Shown: positions 40,701 through 50,304 of the stretch, in pieces
How the letters are laid out: each line of letters begins with the position of its first letter
Position numbering within the stretch: the first letter of the stretch is position 1
Source of the DNA: Candidozyma auris
Lineage: Eukaryota > Ascomycota > Pichiomycetes > Serinales > Metschnikowiaceae
Length of the DNA: 64,000 nucleotides
Assembly (NCBI RefSeq): GCF_003013715.1
Contig: NC_072814.1
Location: 1,674,001 to 1,738,000 of the forward strand
Direction: 5' to 3'
Made by a program: the position numbers and the translations under genes
The notes under the pieces: generated by a model
Seen by the model: the letters and a program-made list of their open reading frames with translations, nothing else
Databases searched by the model: none
Told to the model about the DNA's origin: nothing

Positions 40701-40997
40701 AACTCACAGTACCTCAAGGAGTACTTGGGCAACTCGTTGTCGTCCGCATTCGAAAACTTGCAAAGAGATCAATTGATCAATTTCTTGAATGTGTTGACTA
40801 CCGTTTACAAAGATCTAGACAAATTCAAGGGTACATTGAGAGACTTCCTTGTTCAAATCAAGGAATTTGGCGGCGACGCTTCAGACTACCTTTATGCAGA
40901 GGACAAGGAGCTTGAGAAGCAGGAACAGAACAGACTCAAGAGAGAGAAGGATCTCAAAGTTGCTGGATTGATCAAGCCATCCGAGATGGATGACTAA
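37755..40997 (+). CDS. CRM1: Exportin-1, Crm1
   Basis: 1080 residues. Crm1 carries leucine-rich NES cargo out of the nucleus with Ran-GTP. An importin-beta N-terminal domain (about 30-100) is followed by HEAT repeats. The central NES-groove region is highly conserved: [18 protein letters not shown] (about 527-544), then [32 protein letters not shown]. The residue matching the human leptomycin target Cys528 is Thr535. The C-terminus ends in an acidic/basic helix like other Crm1 proteins. Length matches S. cerevisiae (1084 aa). The Ran-binding protein gene YRB1 lies 219 bp downstream on the same strand. Confidence 0.97.
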   Translation: MEGILDFSRELDLDLFDKVVETFYKSGPDQRQAQLVLNQFQEHPDSWKRADAILSLSKNPQAKYIALSCLNKLIQYRWKTIPETERVGIRNFIVDMIIALCDDEQLFKTERALINKIDLTLVSVLKQEWPHNWPQFIPEIVKSSRSSFNVCENNMIILKLMSEEVFDFSQDSMTQAKANNLKLSLKAEFEQIFKLCYEILDKTNKVSLIVATLSALLRYIHWIPLNYIFETDLLHLLTSKFLAPADTRAITLKCLTEVSSLVSPSNEEKFVAFFQSAMEKIVTIVPLNSGTSLKQSYQVANSDDQSFLQDLVMFLCTFLHSHLLALELAEGLKDLLLVSLEYLIELSRIEERELFKTCLDFWTGFVQGLFEEIQNLPANELSPLMQLSYGSSLRPSSNGAPDPAILAKFPLRQHKYASILSKLRLVIIENMVRPEEVLIVENDEGEIVREFVKESDTIQLYKSMREVLVYLTHSDVVDTQNIMEEKLARQIDESEWSWQNINTLCWAIGSISGTMNEDMEKRFLVTVIKDLLSLTDLKRGKDNKAVVASNIMYIVGQYPRFLKAHWKFLKTVVNKLFEFMHESHEGVQDMACDTFIKITTKCKRHFVVTQPGETEPFIIEIIRNIQSITEDLLPQQVHTFYEACGIIVSAQTQKDSRDKLLGDLMSLPNVAWKAIVERAAQDSTLLVDSETVKIIANIIKTNVAVCKAMGPGFYSQLGLMYVDMLSLYKAVSEMISNLVASEGVIATKTPKVRGLRTIKKEILKMIETYINQADNLDEIVRDLSQPLFSAVLADYKSNVPDARDAEVLNCMTAVVSKVGHMIPQGVFLILQNVFECTLDMIKNDFVEYPEHRVEFYKLLKEINSKCFEALLQLSGEAFQLLINASLWALRHNVRDVEENGLSLTIELIGNVEKLGTTPFTKVFYENFYFQILSDTFYVLTQPDHKSGFNYQAQLLAQLLHLVEDGIIKDPLYPPGQASEGMTNSQYLKEYLGNSLSSAFENLQRDQLINFLNVLTTVYKDLDKFKGTLRDFLVQIKEFGGDASDYLYAEDKELEKQEQNRLKREKDLKVAGLIKPSEMDD

Positions 40998-41216
40998 TGG
41001 GCATTTACTACACGACAAGAATACATCACGGGCCAGAGCTAGTGCCGTTTACAATTGATAATTTTACATCACGTAAGGAACAAAAGTGAAATTTAGATAG
41101 TGCTTGTCTCGACCACATGTAGAGTATGTCGTGCGCGCGACATTGGAAGGTGAAGGAAAAAGTTTCGATGCATCGATACATACAAACACGGATCTTCTTT
41201 TACTTATTTATAAATC

Positions 41217-41840
41217 ATGTCCGCTGAAGACGCCAAGCCCAAAACCGAAGAGACCTCGGCCTCCTCTGGTGTGCCAACCTCGAACGTATTTTCGATGTTT
41301 GGTGCCAAGAAGGAAAAGAAGGAGGAGAAGGAAGAGCTGAAGGAAGAAGAAAAGAAGGAAGAGAAGAAGGAAGAAAAGAAGAAAGATGACGAAGATGGCG
41401 AAGGTGCTGACGAGGAAGAGGCTGACGTTCACTTCGAGCCTCTTGTACACTTGGAAAAGGTTGACGTGAAGACCAACGAAGAGGACGAGGACGTACTTTT
41501 CAAAGTGCGTGCTAAGTTGTTCAGATTTCACGCTGACACGAAAGAGTGGAAAGAAAGAGGCACCGGTGACGTGAAGTTCTTGAAGCACAAGACCACCGGT
41601 AAGACCAGAATTGTCATGAGAAGAGACAAGACATTGAAGATCTGTGCCAACCACTTGGTCCAGCCCGACTACGAATTGAAACCCAACATTGGCTCCGACA
41701 GATCGTGGGTGTACACGGTCGCTGCTGATGTTTCTGAGGGCGAGCCAGAGGCGCAGACGTTGGCCATCAGATTCGGCAACAAGGAGAACGCCGACAAGTT
41801 CAAGGAGCATTTCGACAAGGCGAAAGAGGAGGCCAAATGA
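41217..41840 (+). CDS. YRB1: Ran-binding protein 1, Yrb1
   Basis: 207 residues. Yrb1 binds Ran-GTP, releases it from exportins and importins on the cytosolic side, and stimulates RanGAP. An N-terminal segment with the conserved [11 protein letters not shown] (about 22-32) leads into a highly charged Lys/Glu linker (about 33-70). A RanBD fills the rest: [41 protein letters not shown] and [10 protein letters not shown]. These motifs are near-invariant in yeasts. Its export partner CRM1 is the next gene upstream. Confidence 0.97.
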   Translation: MSAEDAKPKTEETSASSGVPTSNVFSMFGAKKEKKEEKEELKEEEKKEEKKEEKKKDDEDGEGADEEEADVHFEPLVHLEKVDVKTNEEDEDVLFKVRAKLFRFHADTKEWKERGTGDVKFLKHKTTGKTRIVMRRDKTLKICANHLVQPDYELKPNIGSDRSWVYTVAADVSEGEPEAQTLAIRFGNKENADKFKEHFDKAKEEAK

Positions 41841-42664
41841 GGAGTGGGAGTAAATTGTATAGAAATATCATGAGCCACGCGAAAAGGATAGTAGAGATCA
41901 GTGGGAAGGAAGGACTGATTGGGAGTATAAGTGTGTGATACAATAAGCACAGAGACGCGGTGAGGAGCACATTGGGGCAAGGGAAAATTTGAGGACCTCA
42001 ATGGATATCAAATGATATTGTCAGCTTTTTGGTAGCCCGTTGTCAAATATGATAGCTGATTCAGTCAGTGTTTTGTCTTGAACGGCGGACGAGGTTCCTT
42101 TGGAGAGCGTAGGCTGTGGTGTTTGCAGCCATACTGTGGGAGGCGTAACGAGAACGCCAAAAAGGGCATGATATATTTTGAAAAACAAAAAAAATTAAAA
42201 GAAAAAGTAAAAAAAAAAAAAGTAGAGCAATAAAATCAAAAAGATCAAATACCGAATGAAGCACATTTTTAATTGCAAGCAATTGAATTCTCTGCTTACA
42301 TCTATAATTGCGTCTCATTTTGCACCCAGGCTCGGGAACTGTCAAATAGCGTAACAATGGAGACTAGCGAAAACACACAAAAGTGACAAACTGCTTCAAA
42401 AATTGATTTCAGCCAAAGATGCACAATTACCCAATTCCTCGACTTCTCAAGACACAAATGTCGACGATTTTCACTACGGTTGTTCTATTATGGCCCAATT
42501 CAAGTGTGAACCCCGAGCCGTTGATTCTCGCTCTACACTATGAGGGCGCTCTATAGTGGGAACCGTTTCGCAGCCTTCGGTCCACGTGGTTTTCAAATAC
42601 CGATACCGATAAATACGCTAGGCAGGCTCCTTCTTTTTTTCCTTCAAACTTATAATCTCCTAGT
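41841..42664. other. Intergenic: YRB1 3' region and PHO81 promoter
   Basis: 824 bp. It contains an A-rich tract (about 42185-42222) and the Pho4-type site listed separately. A 98-codon minus-strand frame (42061-42357) runs through the A-rich tract and has no domain. Confidence 0.5.
42583..42589 (+). promoter_or_regulatory. Pho4-type site CACGTGG upstream of PHO81
   Basis: CACGTGG lies 76-82 bp before the PHO81 ATG. In S. cerevisiae, PHO81 is itself induced by Pho4 under phosphate starvation, and CACGTGG is the high-affinity Pho4 form. Cbf1 could bind the same core. Confidence 0.55.
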
Positions 42665-45600
42665 ATGAAGTTTGGAAAGTACTTGGCCTCGCGCCAGCTT
42701 GAGCTCCCGGAGTACTCGGGCTACTTTATCGACTATAAGGCGTTGAAGAAGCTCATCAAGCAATTGGGAGGAGGCGTCGATGTGAGTACTACCGAGCCAA
42801 ACAGCCAGTTCCAGATCCAGCAGAAGCTCAAAGACAACAAGGCCAGTTTCTTCTTCAGGGTGGAAAGAGAATTGGATAAGGTAAACTCGTTCTACTTGGA
42901 GAAACAAGCCAATATGGCCATCAACTTGGACTTGTTAGTTATGAAGAAAGAAGAACTCTTGACCAAATCGTCAGATATGGCGCTGGACCCGCTGGTGAAC
43001 GCTCTGTCGCTCAATTTCAAAAACTCGATCTTGTTTCTCAATTTGTATCAGAATTTTAAAAAGATCCATCAGGACTTGCTCCGATTGCAGCAGTTCATCG
43101 AGTTAAATGAGGCTGGGTTCCTGAAAGTCGTGAAGAAGTGGGATAAGCGGTCCAAGTCTCACACAAAAGAGCTCTTTTTGCAAACGGCCGTGAGCGTGCA
43201 GCCCGTGTTTCACAAAAACGAGATCAACGAGCTTTCTGACCTAGTGATCCAGTCCCTCTTCGACCTCGAGTCGATCATGGACGGCGACTATTCTGTGTTG
43301 GAGAACTACAGAGGTCGAAGGCTGGTCCTGGCGCCCCTGAATTACTCAGAAATTCTTGCCAGACACAGTTCGATCTCAGGTATCGACCAGCAGGACATGA
43401 GTGACCAGGATAAATCGACGTTCCCTGGTAGTTATCCCAATACTCGTCATTCGTCCTTTACGGGCTTTCAACATTCTCAGATTGATGATCTATACTCCAG
43501 TTTTGTCAATGTGGCTACTCTCAAAGATACGGATGAGTCCGTCCTCAACAGGTGGATCGAGAAAGTAAAGTCATCCTCAAAAGGGTCTCAGAACGAAGCT
43601 GCATCCAAGTATCTCTTTTCAAAAATCTTCTTGCTTGCTATCAGCAACCTTAAGATTTCAGATGCATTCTTGAAGACATTCCTTGAGCTCATCGATTATC
43701 AAATCGACTTCGAAGTGAGCTCTGAGGACTTCAACAGCAACAAGTCTATCATCCACGAATGTGTTTCATTACAGCCGGCTTCAACCTCAGAGGAACACCA
43801 GCATGTCAGTATAAATAACGGTGTCAAGGTTATCACATCAGTCGATAACATTGACCATTCAAGGGTTTTCGTTATCGACTTCATTATCAACAACCTCTCC
43901 CAAGATGCATTGAGTGGCCTCCTAATTCGAAAGGATATGAATGGTCGAACATGTCTCCATTACGCCTCGCAAAACAATTGCCTCGAGCTTCTCACACTCA
44001 TTTTACCGCATTTCCCAAAAGATCATCTTGATGATCTTGACAATGATTCCATGTCAGCGTTACTTTTGGCGATCAAGCATAATAACTTTGATATCATCAA
44101 GCTTCTCGTCCAGCATGGCAGTAACAGATACCCTGTTACCAACGAGTCGAAGCTTCAGTACCTCCCAGTCAACTACGCCTGTAAGTTTGGCGACTACAAG
44201 ACAGTCGAGTACTTATTGCGCTATGCAGACACGAGCCCAGAAATGATCAATCAGCCTGATGTTGAGGGCCTATTTCCATTGCATGTTATTGCCCGCTCTG
44301 GCAATTACTCCCTCATAAAGCTCCTCACCGAATTTGGTGCTAGTGTCAATCAGCTCGACGGTCTCAACAAGTGGCCGCCACTTTTTTACGCTGCATCAGA
44401 GGGCAACATAAAAACGACCGAGGAATTGATCAAATTCGGTGCCAAATTAGACATTGTTGACGAAGACGGCTACAATGTGCTATACTACTGTGTCATCGAA
44501 GGACATATCGGTGTTCTCAACCATATTCTTTCGTACAGAAAGGAGATATCCAAGAGCGAGAGAGCGTCTCTGGCTGACGTCACGATGGACTCCATAGCAG
44601 AGAGCTCACTCCCACGACAATCCAAAAATAAGGAAAGTTCGGGATCAATTCTTGACGAAGAAGAAGACTCTGAGGACAGCGGCGACATCGAAAAAAACGT
44701 GGACCTGATTCCGCACTTAGAGCTTCCTCCTCCCATTCTCCCACTCCGGAGGTACGGCCATAACTTCTTGGAGCAAAAGGTGTTGATTGAGTTGATTTTT
44801 TCCAACGAGAAGGGTTCAATTAATCTATTTAATTCTGGAACAGGACTTCAGCCTGGACGCATCACTATAACATCTAATATTTCCGATATCGTTCCAAGAA
44901 ACATCTTACTTCCTAACAATGGCGGCGAGAAGGAGACTACAAGCTGCATATTCCAAACTGAAGTTGACTCATTGAGTGAATTCAGAGTTGACTTCGAGAT
45001 CTTTCCTAAGTTTGGTACTCGTCTCATCGCTAAGACCACTGCTTTGAATTTGAGACAGTTGGATACTTCCTCCCTTGAGGTCAATTCGACTCTGTTACCT
45101 CTTTTCGACTTGCGCTTGAGGAATATAGGTGAGCTTAAATTTAACTACCAGGTGATCTTTCCATTCGCTGGGACGTTGCTCGAGACGACCAAGTACGATA
45201 CCTATTGGAAGTCATCAACAAATTTTGTTAAAAACAAGCCGACAAATAAGCTTAACGGGCAAGGGTTGTCTCCAAACAATTTCCTCTCGCCATCTAATAT
45301 TAGTAACTCCACTGGTGAAGCGAAGAATGGCAACGGAGGTGTTGGAAATCAAGTTACTCTGGCTACTCCTCCAGGGGCTAAATCGAACTCCTCGTTCGTT
45401 ACCGCAACCTCATTATCTGGTGATTACTTAAGGATCAAGGTTTGCCTTCTCAACGATGGCTCTCCGTTTGTGTGTCCCCATTGGTCTATTTCGGTGGCGG
45501 ATAATGTGGAACTTCTTCTTCCCAACTTGACGGCTGAACAATTAACGTCGATTGCCTCAAGCCTTTTCGATTATGAGAAGATAATTGCTGATCTTTCGAA

Positions 45601-46393
45601 AATGACGGTAAAAGACATTGTACTTATAAAAAAGCTCTTGAGGATCATATACCTTCCTCTTGACACTTTCTTGAACATACTCAATCCCGAGATCAGATGC
45701 AGCATTGAACTCGTGTTCCCATCTCTATATGAGCTTGACCGAATCCCCTTTTCCGGCAATATTCAGGTTAACTTGAACAAATTTATTGATCTCACACTCA
45801 ACAGTGTTTTTAATCACATCCGGGCATTGAAAGTAAAATCGAAAAATGGGGCCAGTCGCTCCTTAATATTCTTGTCATCCAATTCTATTGTCTGCAAGAT
45901 TTTGAATTGGAAGCAGCCGAACTTCCCGGTGTTTTTAATCATGAACGGTATCATATTTAACAATGCAACCGGTCTCTTTGAGGCACACTCTGCGAATGGA
46001 TTACCAATGGAGGAACTAGGATGCACCAAAGATAATGACAAACATGATTGCAAGGGAGTCGATCTACTCCACAAACAAGGTAGCAAAGAGAGACAACTTA
46101 ACGCCAACGACCAAGAGCTCACTGTGAGATCCATAAAGGATGCCGTTAACTTCACTATTGACAATAATTTGATCGGTGTCATCACCTCCATCCACTTACT
46201 TGACTTGGTGCCTAAGCTCATTCCCTTGATAAGATCTAGAGGGTTGGTATTAGTGGCGTCCAACGATATCATGGACCCCGACAACAACCCCGATACGCTA
46301 TCTAAAGAGTTGGATATCTACAGCAGGACTGAAATCAATGGATTGAGATTCGATGATGTGCTCAGTTTTAAGGATGAACCAGGTACAATGTAA
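42665..46393 (+). CDS. PHO81: Phosphate-pathway CDK inhibitor Pho81
   Basis: 1242 residues. Pho81 inhibits the Pho80-Pho85 kinase when phosphate is low, so Pho4 stays nuclear. The SPX domain begins at once (MKFGKYLASRQLELPEYSG) and runs to about residue 220, including KKLIKQL and KKWDKRSKSH. Six or so ankyrin repeats occupy about 390-620 (for example NGRTCLHYASQNNCLELL, EGLFPLHVIARSGNYSLIKLL). The C-terminal third corresponds to the glycerophosphodiesterase-like region but shows no intact catalytic His/Glu motif, as expected for Pho81. A CUG codon at residue 153 falls in the SPX GFxK motif. Its length is similar to S. cerevisiae Pho81 (1178 aa). Confidence 0.93.
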   Translation: MKFGKYLASRQLELPEYSGYFIDYKALKKLIKQLGGGVDVSTTEPNSQFQIQQKLKDNKASFFFRVERELDKVNSFYLEKQANMAINLDLLVMKKEELLTKSSDMALDPLVNALSLNFKNSILFLNLYQNFKKIHQDLLRLQQFIELNEAGFLKVVKKWDKRSKSHTKELFLQTAVSVQPVFHKNEINELSDLVIQSLFDLESIMDGDYSVLENYRGRRLVLAPLNYSEILARHSSISGIDQQDMSDQDKSTFPGSYPNTRHSSFTGFQHSQIDDLYSSFVNVATLKDTDESVLNRWIEKVKSSSKGSQNEAASKYLFSKIFLLAISNLKISDAFLKTFLELIDYQIDFEVSSEDFNSNKSIIHECVSLQPASTSEEHQHVSINNGVKVITSVDNIDHSRVFVIDFIINNLSQDALSGLLIRKDMNGRTCLHYASQNNCLELLTLILPHFPKDHLDDLDNDSMSALLLAIKHNNFDIIKLLVQHGSNRYPVTNESKLQYLPVNYACKFGDYKTVEYLLRYADTSPEMINQPDVEGLFPLHVIARSGNYSLIKLLTEFGASVNQLDGLNKWPPLFYAASEGNIKTTEELIKFGAKLDIVDEDGYNVLYYCVIEGHIGVLNHILSYRKEISKSERASLADVTMDSIAESSLPRQSKNKESSGSILDEEEDSEDSGDIEKNVDLIPHLELPPPILPLRRYGHNFLEQKVLIELIFSNEKGSINLFNSGTGLQPGRITITSNISDIVPRNILLPNNGGEKETTSCIFQTEVDSLSEFRVDFEIFPKFGTRLIAKTTALNLRQLDTSSLEVNSTLLPLFDLRLRNIGELKFNYQVIFPFAGTLLETTKYDTYWKSSTNFVKNKPTNKLNGQGLSPNNFLSPSNISNSTGEAKNGNGGVGNQVTLATPPGAKSNSSFVTATSLSGDYLRIKVCLLNDGSPFVCPHWSISVADNVELLLPNLTAEQLTSIASSLFDYEKIIADLSKMTVKDIVLIKKLLRIIYLPLDTFLNILNPEIRCSIELVFPSLYELDRIPFSGNIQVNLNKFIDLTLNSVFNHIRALKVKSKNGASRSLIFLSSNSIVCKILNWKQPNFPVFLIMNGIIFNNATGLFEAHSANGLPMEELGCTKDNDKHDCKGVDLLHKQGSKERQLNANDQELTVRSIKDAVNFTIDNNLIGVITSIHLLDLVPKLIPLIRSRGLVLVASNDIMDPDNNPDTLSKELDIYSRTEINGLRFDDVLSFKDEPGTM

Positions 46394-46438
46394 TATTACA
46401 TAGATAATATGAAATGAAATGAAATGAGGTTTTTAATG

Positions 46439-48244
46439 CTATCTCCTTCTTCTTGGTGGTGGAGGAGGCGGGGGTGGGGCTCTTTTAACTTTTGCCTTCT
46501 GTTGTCTGGCGTTGAGTGTATCTGGCTTTCTATTAGGCTGAGAATTATTGTTTCCGCCCAAATACTCTTTAGGCAAATCTAGAAGCTGTTCAGTGCGAGC
46601 AGCTGCAAATGTGGCGAACGGATCCTCTGAGTTGTCTTTGCTGGAATCTTGTAGAAAGACATTGCCATTATTAATTGAAAACATAGAGTCTTTGCTTCTC
46701 AGTCCTTGAAGTTCCAAATTATGCGATTTTGTATGAAGATTGTAGTCATCCTTGTTGGACGCTCTAACGGATGCCACACGAGTGAATGATAAAGAGTCTG
46801 TTGAAGAAGTATTGTCCAGTGTACCAAGCTTGACATTGGCGACTCTGGAGCTGACTGACAGGATAGATACAAGACTTTCAGAGCTAGCATTCTTGCTCGA
46901 ATTCAACAGAGAGTTGACCTTAAACCCATTGGAACTCTTTTTAACCCATGGAATATTGAGGCATTTTGTGGCTGATTTAACGATGGCTGCGAAGTTGGAT
47001 TTAGTAGACACATCCTCATACTCCCTTTCATACGAGTTAGTATCGCAGTTGATCACAACATTTCGTAACGTCTCCAAAATTTCGTATGGCTTGTATGGTG
47101 GGTCAAGCTCGGATAATTGAGAGAAGACGAGGAGCGGGTTGAGTACCTTCAAGTAGGTGAGGGCTAGAATGCAATTTTCTTTGGGTTGCTCTGGAGAGTA
47201 ATCAAGGTCATTAAGCTCTCTGAGGATGATATCAAGTAGAATCTTGACGTCATTGAGATAAGGGAATTTAGCGGAATATGACGTTGTAAAGACTGTGTAA
47301 AGAAACTTCAACATTAAAATTTTGATGATGCTTGACTCTTCACGATTGAGATGATAGACTAGCAAATTTGTGAACCCACATAGTACATTGACGCCCTTGC
47401 GATTGACCAGCAATCCTTCAAAGACTCTATTCGTTCTAGATGTACATGATATGGTTTTCATTAGGTATTGTTCATTGATGAGAAGAAGCAATTTGAACTC
47501 CTCGTATGCAACGAGCTTCTCTTCGTCCTCAAAATCGTTGTATGTGACATCATACTCATTGAAGTTGTCATTTGAGGTGAGATCATCTATGAGGGTTGGA
47601 ATCAACGGGCTTCTCGTCAACGAATCAAACTCTTCATCTGAGAGAAGCACCACCTTGTACAAATACTGAAAAATGATATCACAATTGAATTTGAGCAAGA
47701 CATACGCAGCATGAGAAGATTTTGAGGATGTGATGTGTTTGTTTAGAACGTTTCCCACAACTGAGATAATGCCTAGCGAGCGCAACGTCGACACAAATTG
47801 CTCATCCGATATGTGTTCAGAGAACGCTGCACCCATCACGGGATCATCATGAAGTTTGAACGTAAGAAGCGTGATTACCAGTAAAAAGCTTTTGAAGTTT
47901 TCGACTTCTTCGTCGGAGGCAGCGTCACTTAGGACTTTGAGCAAGCTGAGGATTTTGCCCATGCACAAGCCAAAGTTCTTTGTAAACAAGTTCAGCCGAA
48001 GCAAATCTAGTGCAAAAACTGAACAAACATGGTACACTTCCAGCTCTTTCAGCAAATGGTCCACGGCTGTCTTGAGATAAGTGGAAAGAGACTGGTTGCA
48101 CTCTGTGGGGTCGCTGTTTATGAGTAAATGACGACACAGGGAACGCACGCTTTCTAGCGTGGGAGCAGTTATTTGCAGACAGAAAGCATCGAACGTCGGA
48201 GTCATTGAGGTGAGATCCGAGGCCCTTGACGAAGCTTCGAACAT
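46439..48244 (-). CDS. LDB17: Endocytic actin regulator Ldb17 (SPIN90-like)
   Basis: 601 residues. Ldb17 is recruited to cortical actin patches and regulates Arp2/3-driven actin assembly in endocytosis. The helical SPIN90/Ldb17 domain is recognised by KLLLLINEQYLMK and by GLLVNRKGVNVLCGFTNLLVYHLNREESSI. A long Ser/Asn-rich linker follows from about 425. The extreme C-terminus is a run of eight prolines (590-597) closed by four arginines, a typical SH3 ligand; in S. cerevisiae the matching tail binds Sla1-type SH3 domains. It converges on PHO81 with 45 bp between stops. Confidence 0.85.
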   Translation of the reverse strand: MFEASSRASDLTSMTPTFDAFCLQITAPTLESVRSLCRHLLINSDPTECNQSLSTYLKTAVDHLLKELEVYHVCSVFALDLLRLNLFTKNFGLCMGKILSLLKVLSDAASDEEVENFKSFLLVITLLTFKLHDDPVMGAAFSEHISDEQFVSTLRSLGIISVVGNVLNKHITSSKSSHAAYVLLKFNCDIIFQYLYKVVLLSDEEFDSLTRSPLIPTLIDDLTSNDNFNEYDVTYNDFEDEEKLVAYEEFKLLLLINEQYLMKTISCTSRTNRVFEGLLVNRKGVNVLCGFTNLLVYHLNREESSIIKILMLKFLYTVFTTSYSAKFPYLNDVKILLDIILRELNDLDYSPEQPKENCILALTYLKVLNPLLVFSQLSELDPPYKPYEILETLRNVVINCDTNSYEREYEDVSTKSNFAAIVKSATKCLNIPWVKKSSNGFKVNSLLNSSKNASSESLVSILSVSSRVANVKLGTLDNTSSTDSLSFTRVASVRASNKDDYNLHTKSHNLELQGLRSKDSMFSINNGNVFLQDSSKDNSEDPFATFAAARTEQLLDLPKEYLGGNNNSQPNRKPDTLNARQQKAKVKRAPPPPPPPPRRRR

Positions 48245-48703
48245 GGAGTGGTGATACAGACCACCTGGAATGAGTAGGTGGTGGTGCGCGAGTCGTCATG
48301 CAACCACAGGCAGGTCTCACTCAGAATAGAATTGCGCCGCCTGAGGAAGTGACCAAAAACAGCGAGGGAAAAAGGGGAGAGGATAAATGATGAGCGTAAA
48401 ACGAGTAAGATATCAAAGGTTTGACGCGATGAACTTGGTCAGCTATATGGAAGGCTATTCAGTAATAACCTTTTGTCTTTATTTGTTGGCTGGGTTCGAT
48501 TCTTGGGTGCAAAACCGATCTCGCAAATGAGGCTGGTGAGAGGAAGCCAAGACTCTGTAGACACGACTCTCTGGTGTGGATTTTCCATTGTGAAATGCTG
48601 CCAATGCATTCACCAGTCAATTGCCGAGCCATCGTGCAATATATCCTACGTGGGCTTTGCTATTCAAACCCCACTGCAGAATTCGCCTATGTAAGTGGGC
48701 CGT
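48245..48703. other. Intergenic: LDB17 promoter and PDK-gene 3' region
   Basis: 459 bp between two minus-strand genes. It holds a GGTTCGATTC sequence near 48492 resembling a tRNA B box, but no tRNA fold (see rejected items). The 73-codon frame at 48473-48694 starts at TTG and has no domain. Confidence 0.5.
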
Positions 48704-49963
48704 TCATGATCCAACGGTCTTGAGATAGACATCGGTGCCCCAGCCGTAGTATGATTGCACTGTGAGCAGGCCCTTGGCCGGTTTATTCTTGTCGCTGAGT
48801 GTATCATTGAAAATTTCAATGTAGTTTTTCAGAAGAGGCAAGCCGTATCCCATTCCAGCCACCGTATGTCCCGCTTCGCCTGGGGGCACATTGAGCGTTT
48901 TGTAGCTGTCCCCCTCGCCAGAATCGTACGTGGAGAAAGAGTAGTCAAATACGTGGCTCAATGCGTGTGGCGGGATACCCTTACCCTTGTCTCTGATTCT
49001 CATCTCCAAAAAAGAAGGTGAGTCGCTAGTTGAGACGGTCACCTGGACGGGGTCCTTCACACCATTTTCTATATGAGCTCTAAAGGAGTTTTTGAAAAGC
49101 TCCATGAGGATATAGTCTAGATGGTACTCAATGTAGGGGAATATTATTGGTTCGTCTTTTTCGTTGGCGAGCTTATCAGGCTCGTCCTTCAGAGTCCAGA
49201 AATTCGGAGGGTGAAGGTTGGTATCAATCGTCACTTTCACACTCTGGTCATATTTCATGAGGCAAATATCATTGACAAGCTCTGCATTTCTCATAATCAC
49301 GTCTTTGATGTTGAGTGGCTTGACTATACCGTTGTGCGGGCTGCCTTCTTTGAAGGTGCCGTTCGTCAAGGAATCTGTCAACGAGATTTGCTGGTGCGCT
49401 ATAAGGCGCATGCTTATACGCTCTCTCAAGTGTTCATCCAAGAAGCTCTTCACTTTGTCTACCGAAAGCAAATGTAGTACCTCGCTGAAACCTTTAGATA
49501 GTGTGGGCAACGCATCAGCATGAATCTCCATGAAGTTCTGCAAAACCGTACTCCTCAACCGCTGGCTCTCTTCTAATGTGCACGGTGGATGAATCGACGC
49601 GGTGATTAACACCGACATCGTTTTTAAGTACATGTTGTAAGACTCTGAGATGGAAGGATTGAGCATGACAAGATAAGGCAAGTCACGAAACTGGCGCAAA
49701 CGGCGAGCATTGTAGGTTAGCAACTGCTCAATAGTTTCTCTAGCGCTTTGAAGAATGTATGTTGAGTTGAGTTTCCTTGATTGCTCCAAGATAGCCAGGA
49801 TCAGAAGTTTCTCTAATGGCTGGCTCGCATAATGATGAATGAGTCTTTCCAAAGAAGCACGCACTTTGTACTCCTGGAGAAACTTTTGTCGAGGGTCCTC
49901 TGCTGTGTATGCTCTTCTAAACGTTTTGAAAGGAACACGTGAGTGTCTTAACAGACGTAACAT
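48704..49963 (-). CDS. Mitochondrial pyruvate-dehydrogenase kinase (Pkp family)
   Basis: 419 residues from the ATG at 49963; the ten codons before it open only with GTG. Mitochondrial protein kinases of this family phosphorylate the PDH E1-alpha subunit and lower its activity. The N-terminus (MLRLLRHSRVPFKTFRRAYT) is basic and acid-free, fitting import. An N-terminal helical PDK domain spans about 25-190 (with LPYLVMLNPSISESY). A GHKL ATPase domain follows: N box MELFKNSFRAHIE (near 285), G1 DKGKGIP (near 323) and G2 GMGYGLPL (near 370). I cannot decide between PKP1 and PKP2 orthology. Confidence 0.88.
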   Translation of the reverse strand: MLRLLRHSRVPFKTFRRAYTAEDPRQKFLQEYKVRASLERLIHHYASQPLEKLLILAILEQSRKLNSTYILQSARETIEQLLTYNARRLRQFRDLPYLVMLNPSISESYNMYLKTMSVLITASIHPPCTLEESQRLRSTVLQNFMEIHADALPTLSKGFSEVLHLLSVDKVKSFLDEHLRERISMRLIAHQQISLTDSLTNGTFKEGSPHNGIVKPLNIKDVIMRNAELVNDICLMKYDQSVKVTIDTNLHPPNFWTLKDEPDKLANEKDEPIIFPYIEYHLDYILMELFKNSFRAHIENGVKDPVQVTVSTSDSPSFLEMRIRDKGKGIPPHALSHVFDYSFSTYDSGEGDSYKTLNVPPGEAGHTVAGMGYGLPLLKNYIEIFNDTLSDKNKPAKGLLTVQSYYGWGTDVYLKTVGS

Positions 49964-50304
49964 GACTTTAACTGTTGGTAATCTAGTAAGCACGACTTGG
50001 AGATTGCGAAGCTTGATCTAGCTCTATGGGTGCGAATTGCTCATTGATAGTACAAAGTGCGATGGGGTGCAAGTGGAAATCTATAGAGAGACTTTTTGGT
50101 AAAATGCATTAGGGGATGAAAAAGGAAAAAAGCGAGAGTAAAGGACTTTTGGTTCAAAAAAATTATGTTGTCCATTCAATTGCATCAATCTATTTCATCC
50201 ACTTTTTATACTATCTCTTGAATCAGTGTCCGGCAGGCCCTACTACTACTAGTGCGAAACCATCAACCCCAGCTTACATAGTCATTACCCCATCTCTTTA
50301 AGAA
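49964..50304. other. Divergent promoter region, PDK gene / JHD1
   Basis: 341 bp without an ORF of note. No distinctive motif was found. Confidence 0.5.

Noticed and set aside
48427..48510. tRNA-like B box GGTTCGATTC
   Set aside because: No T-stem or acceptor pairing and no convincing A box.
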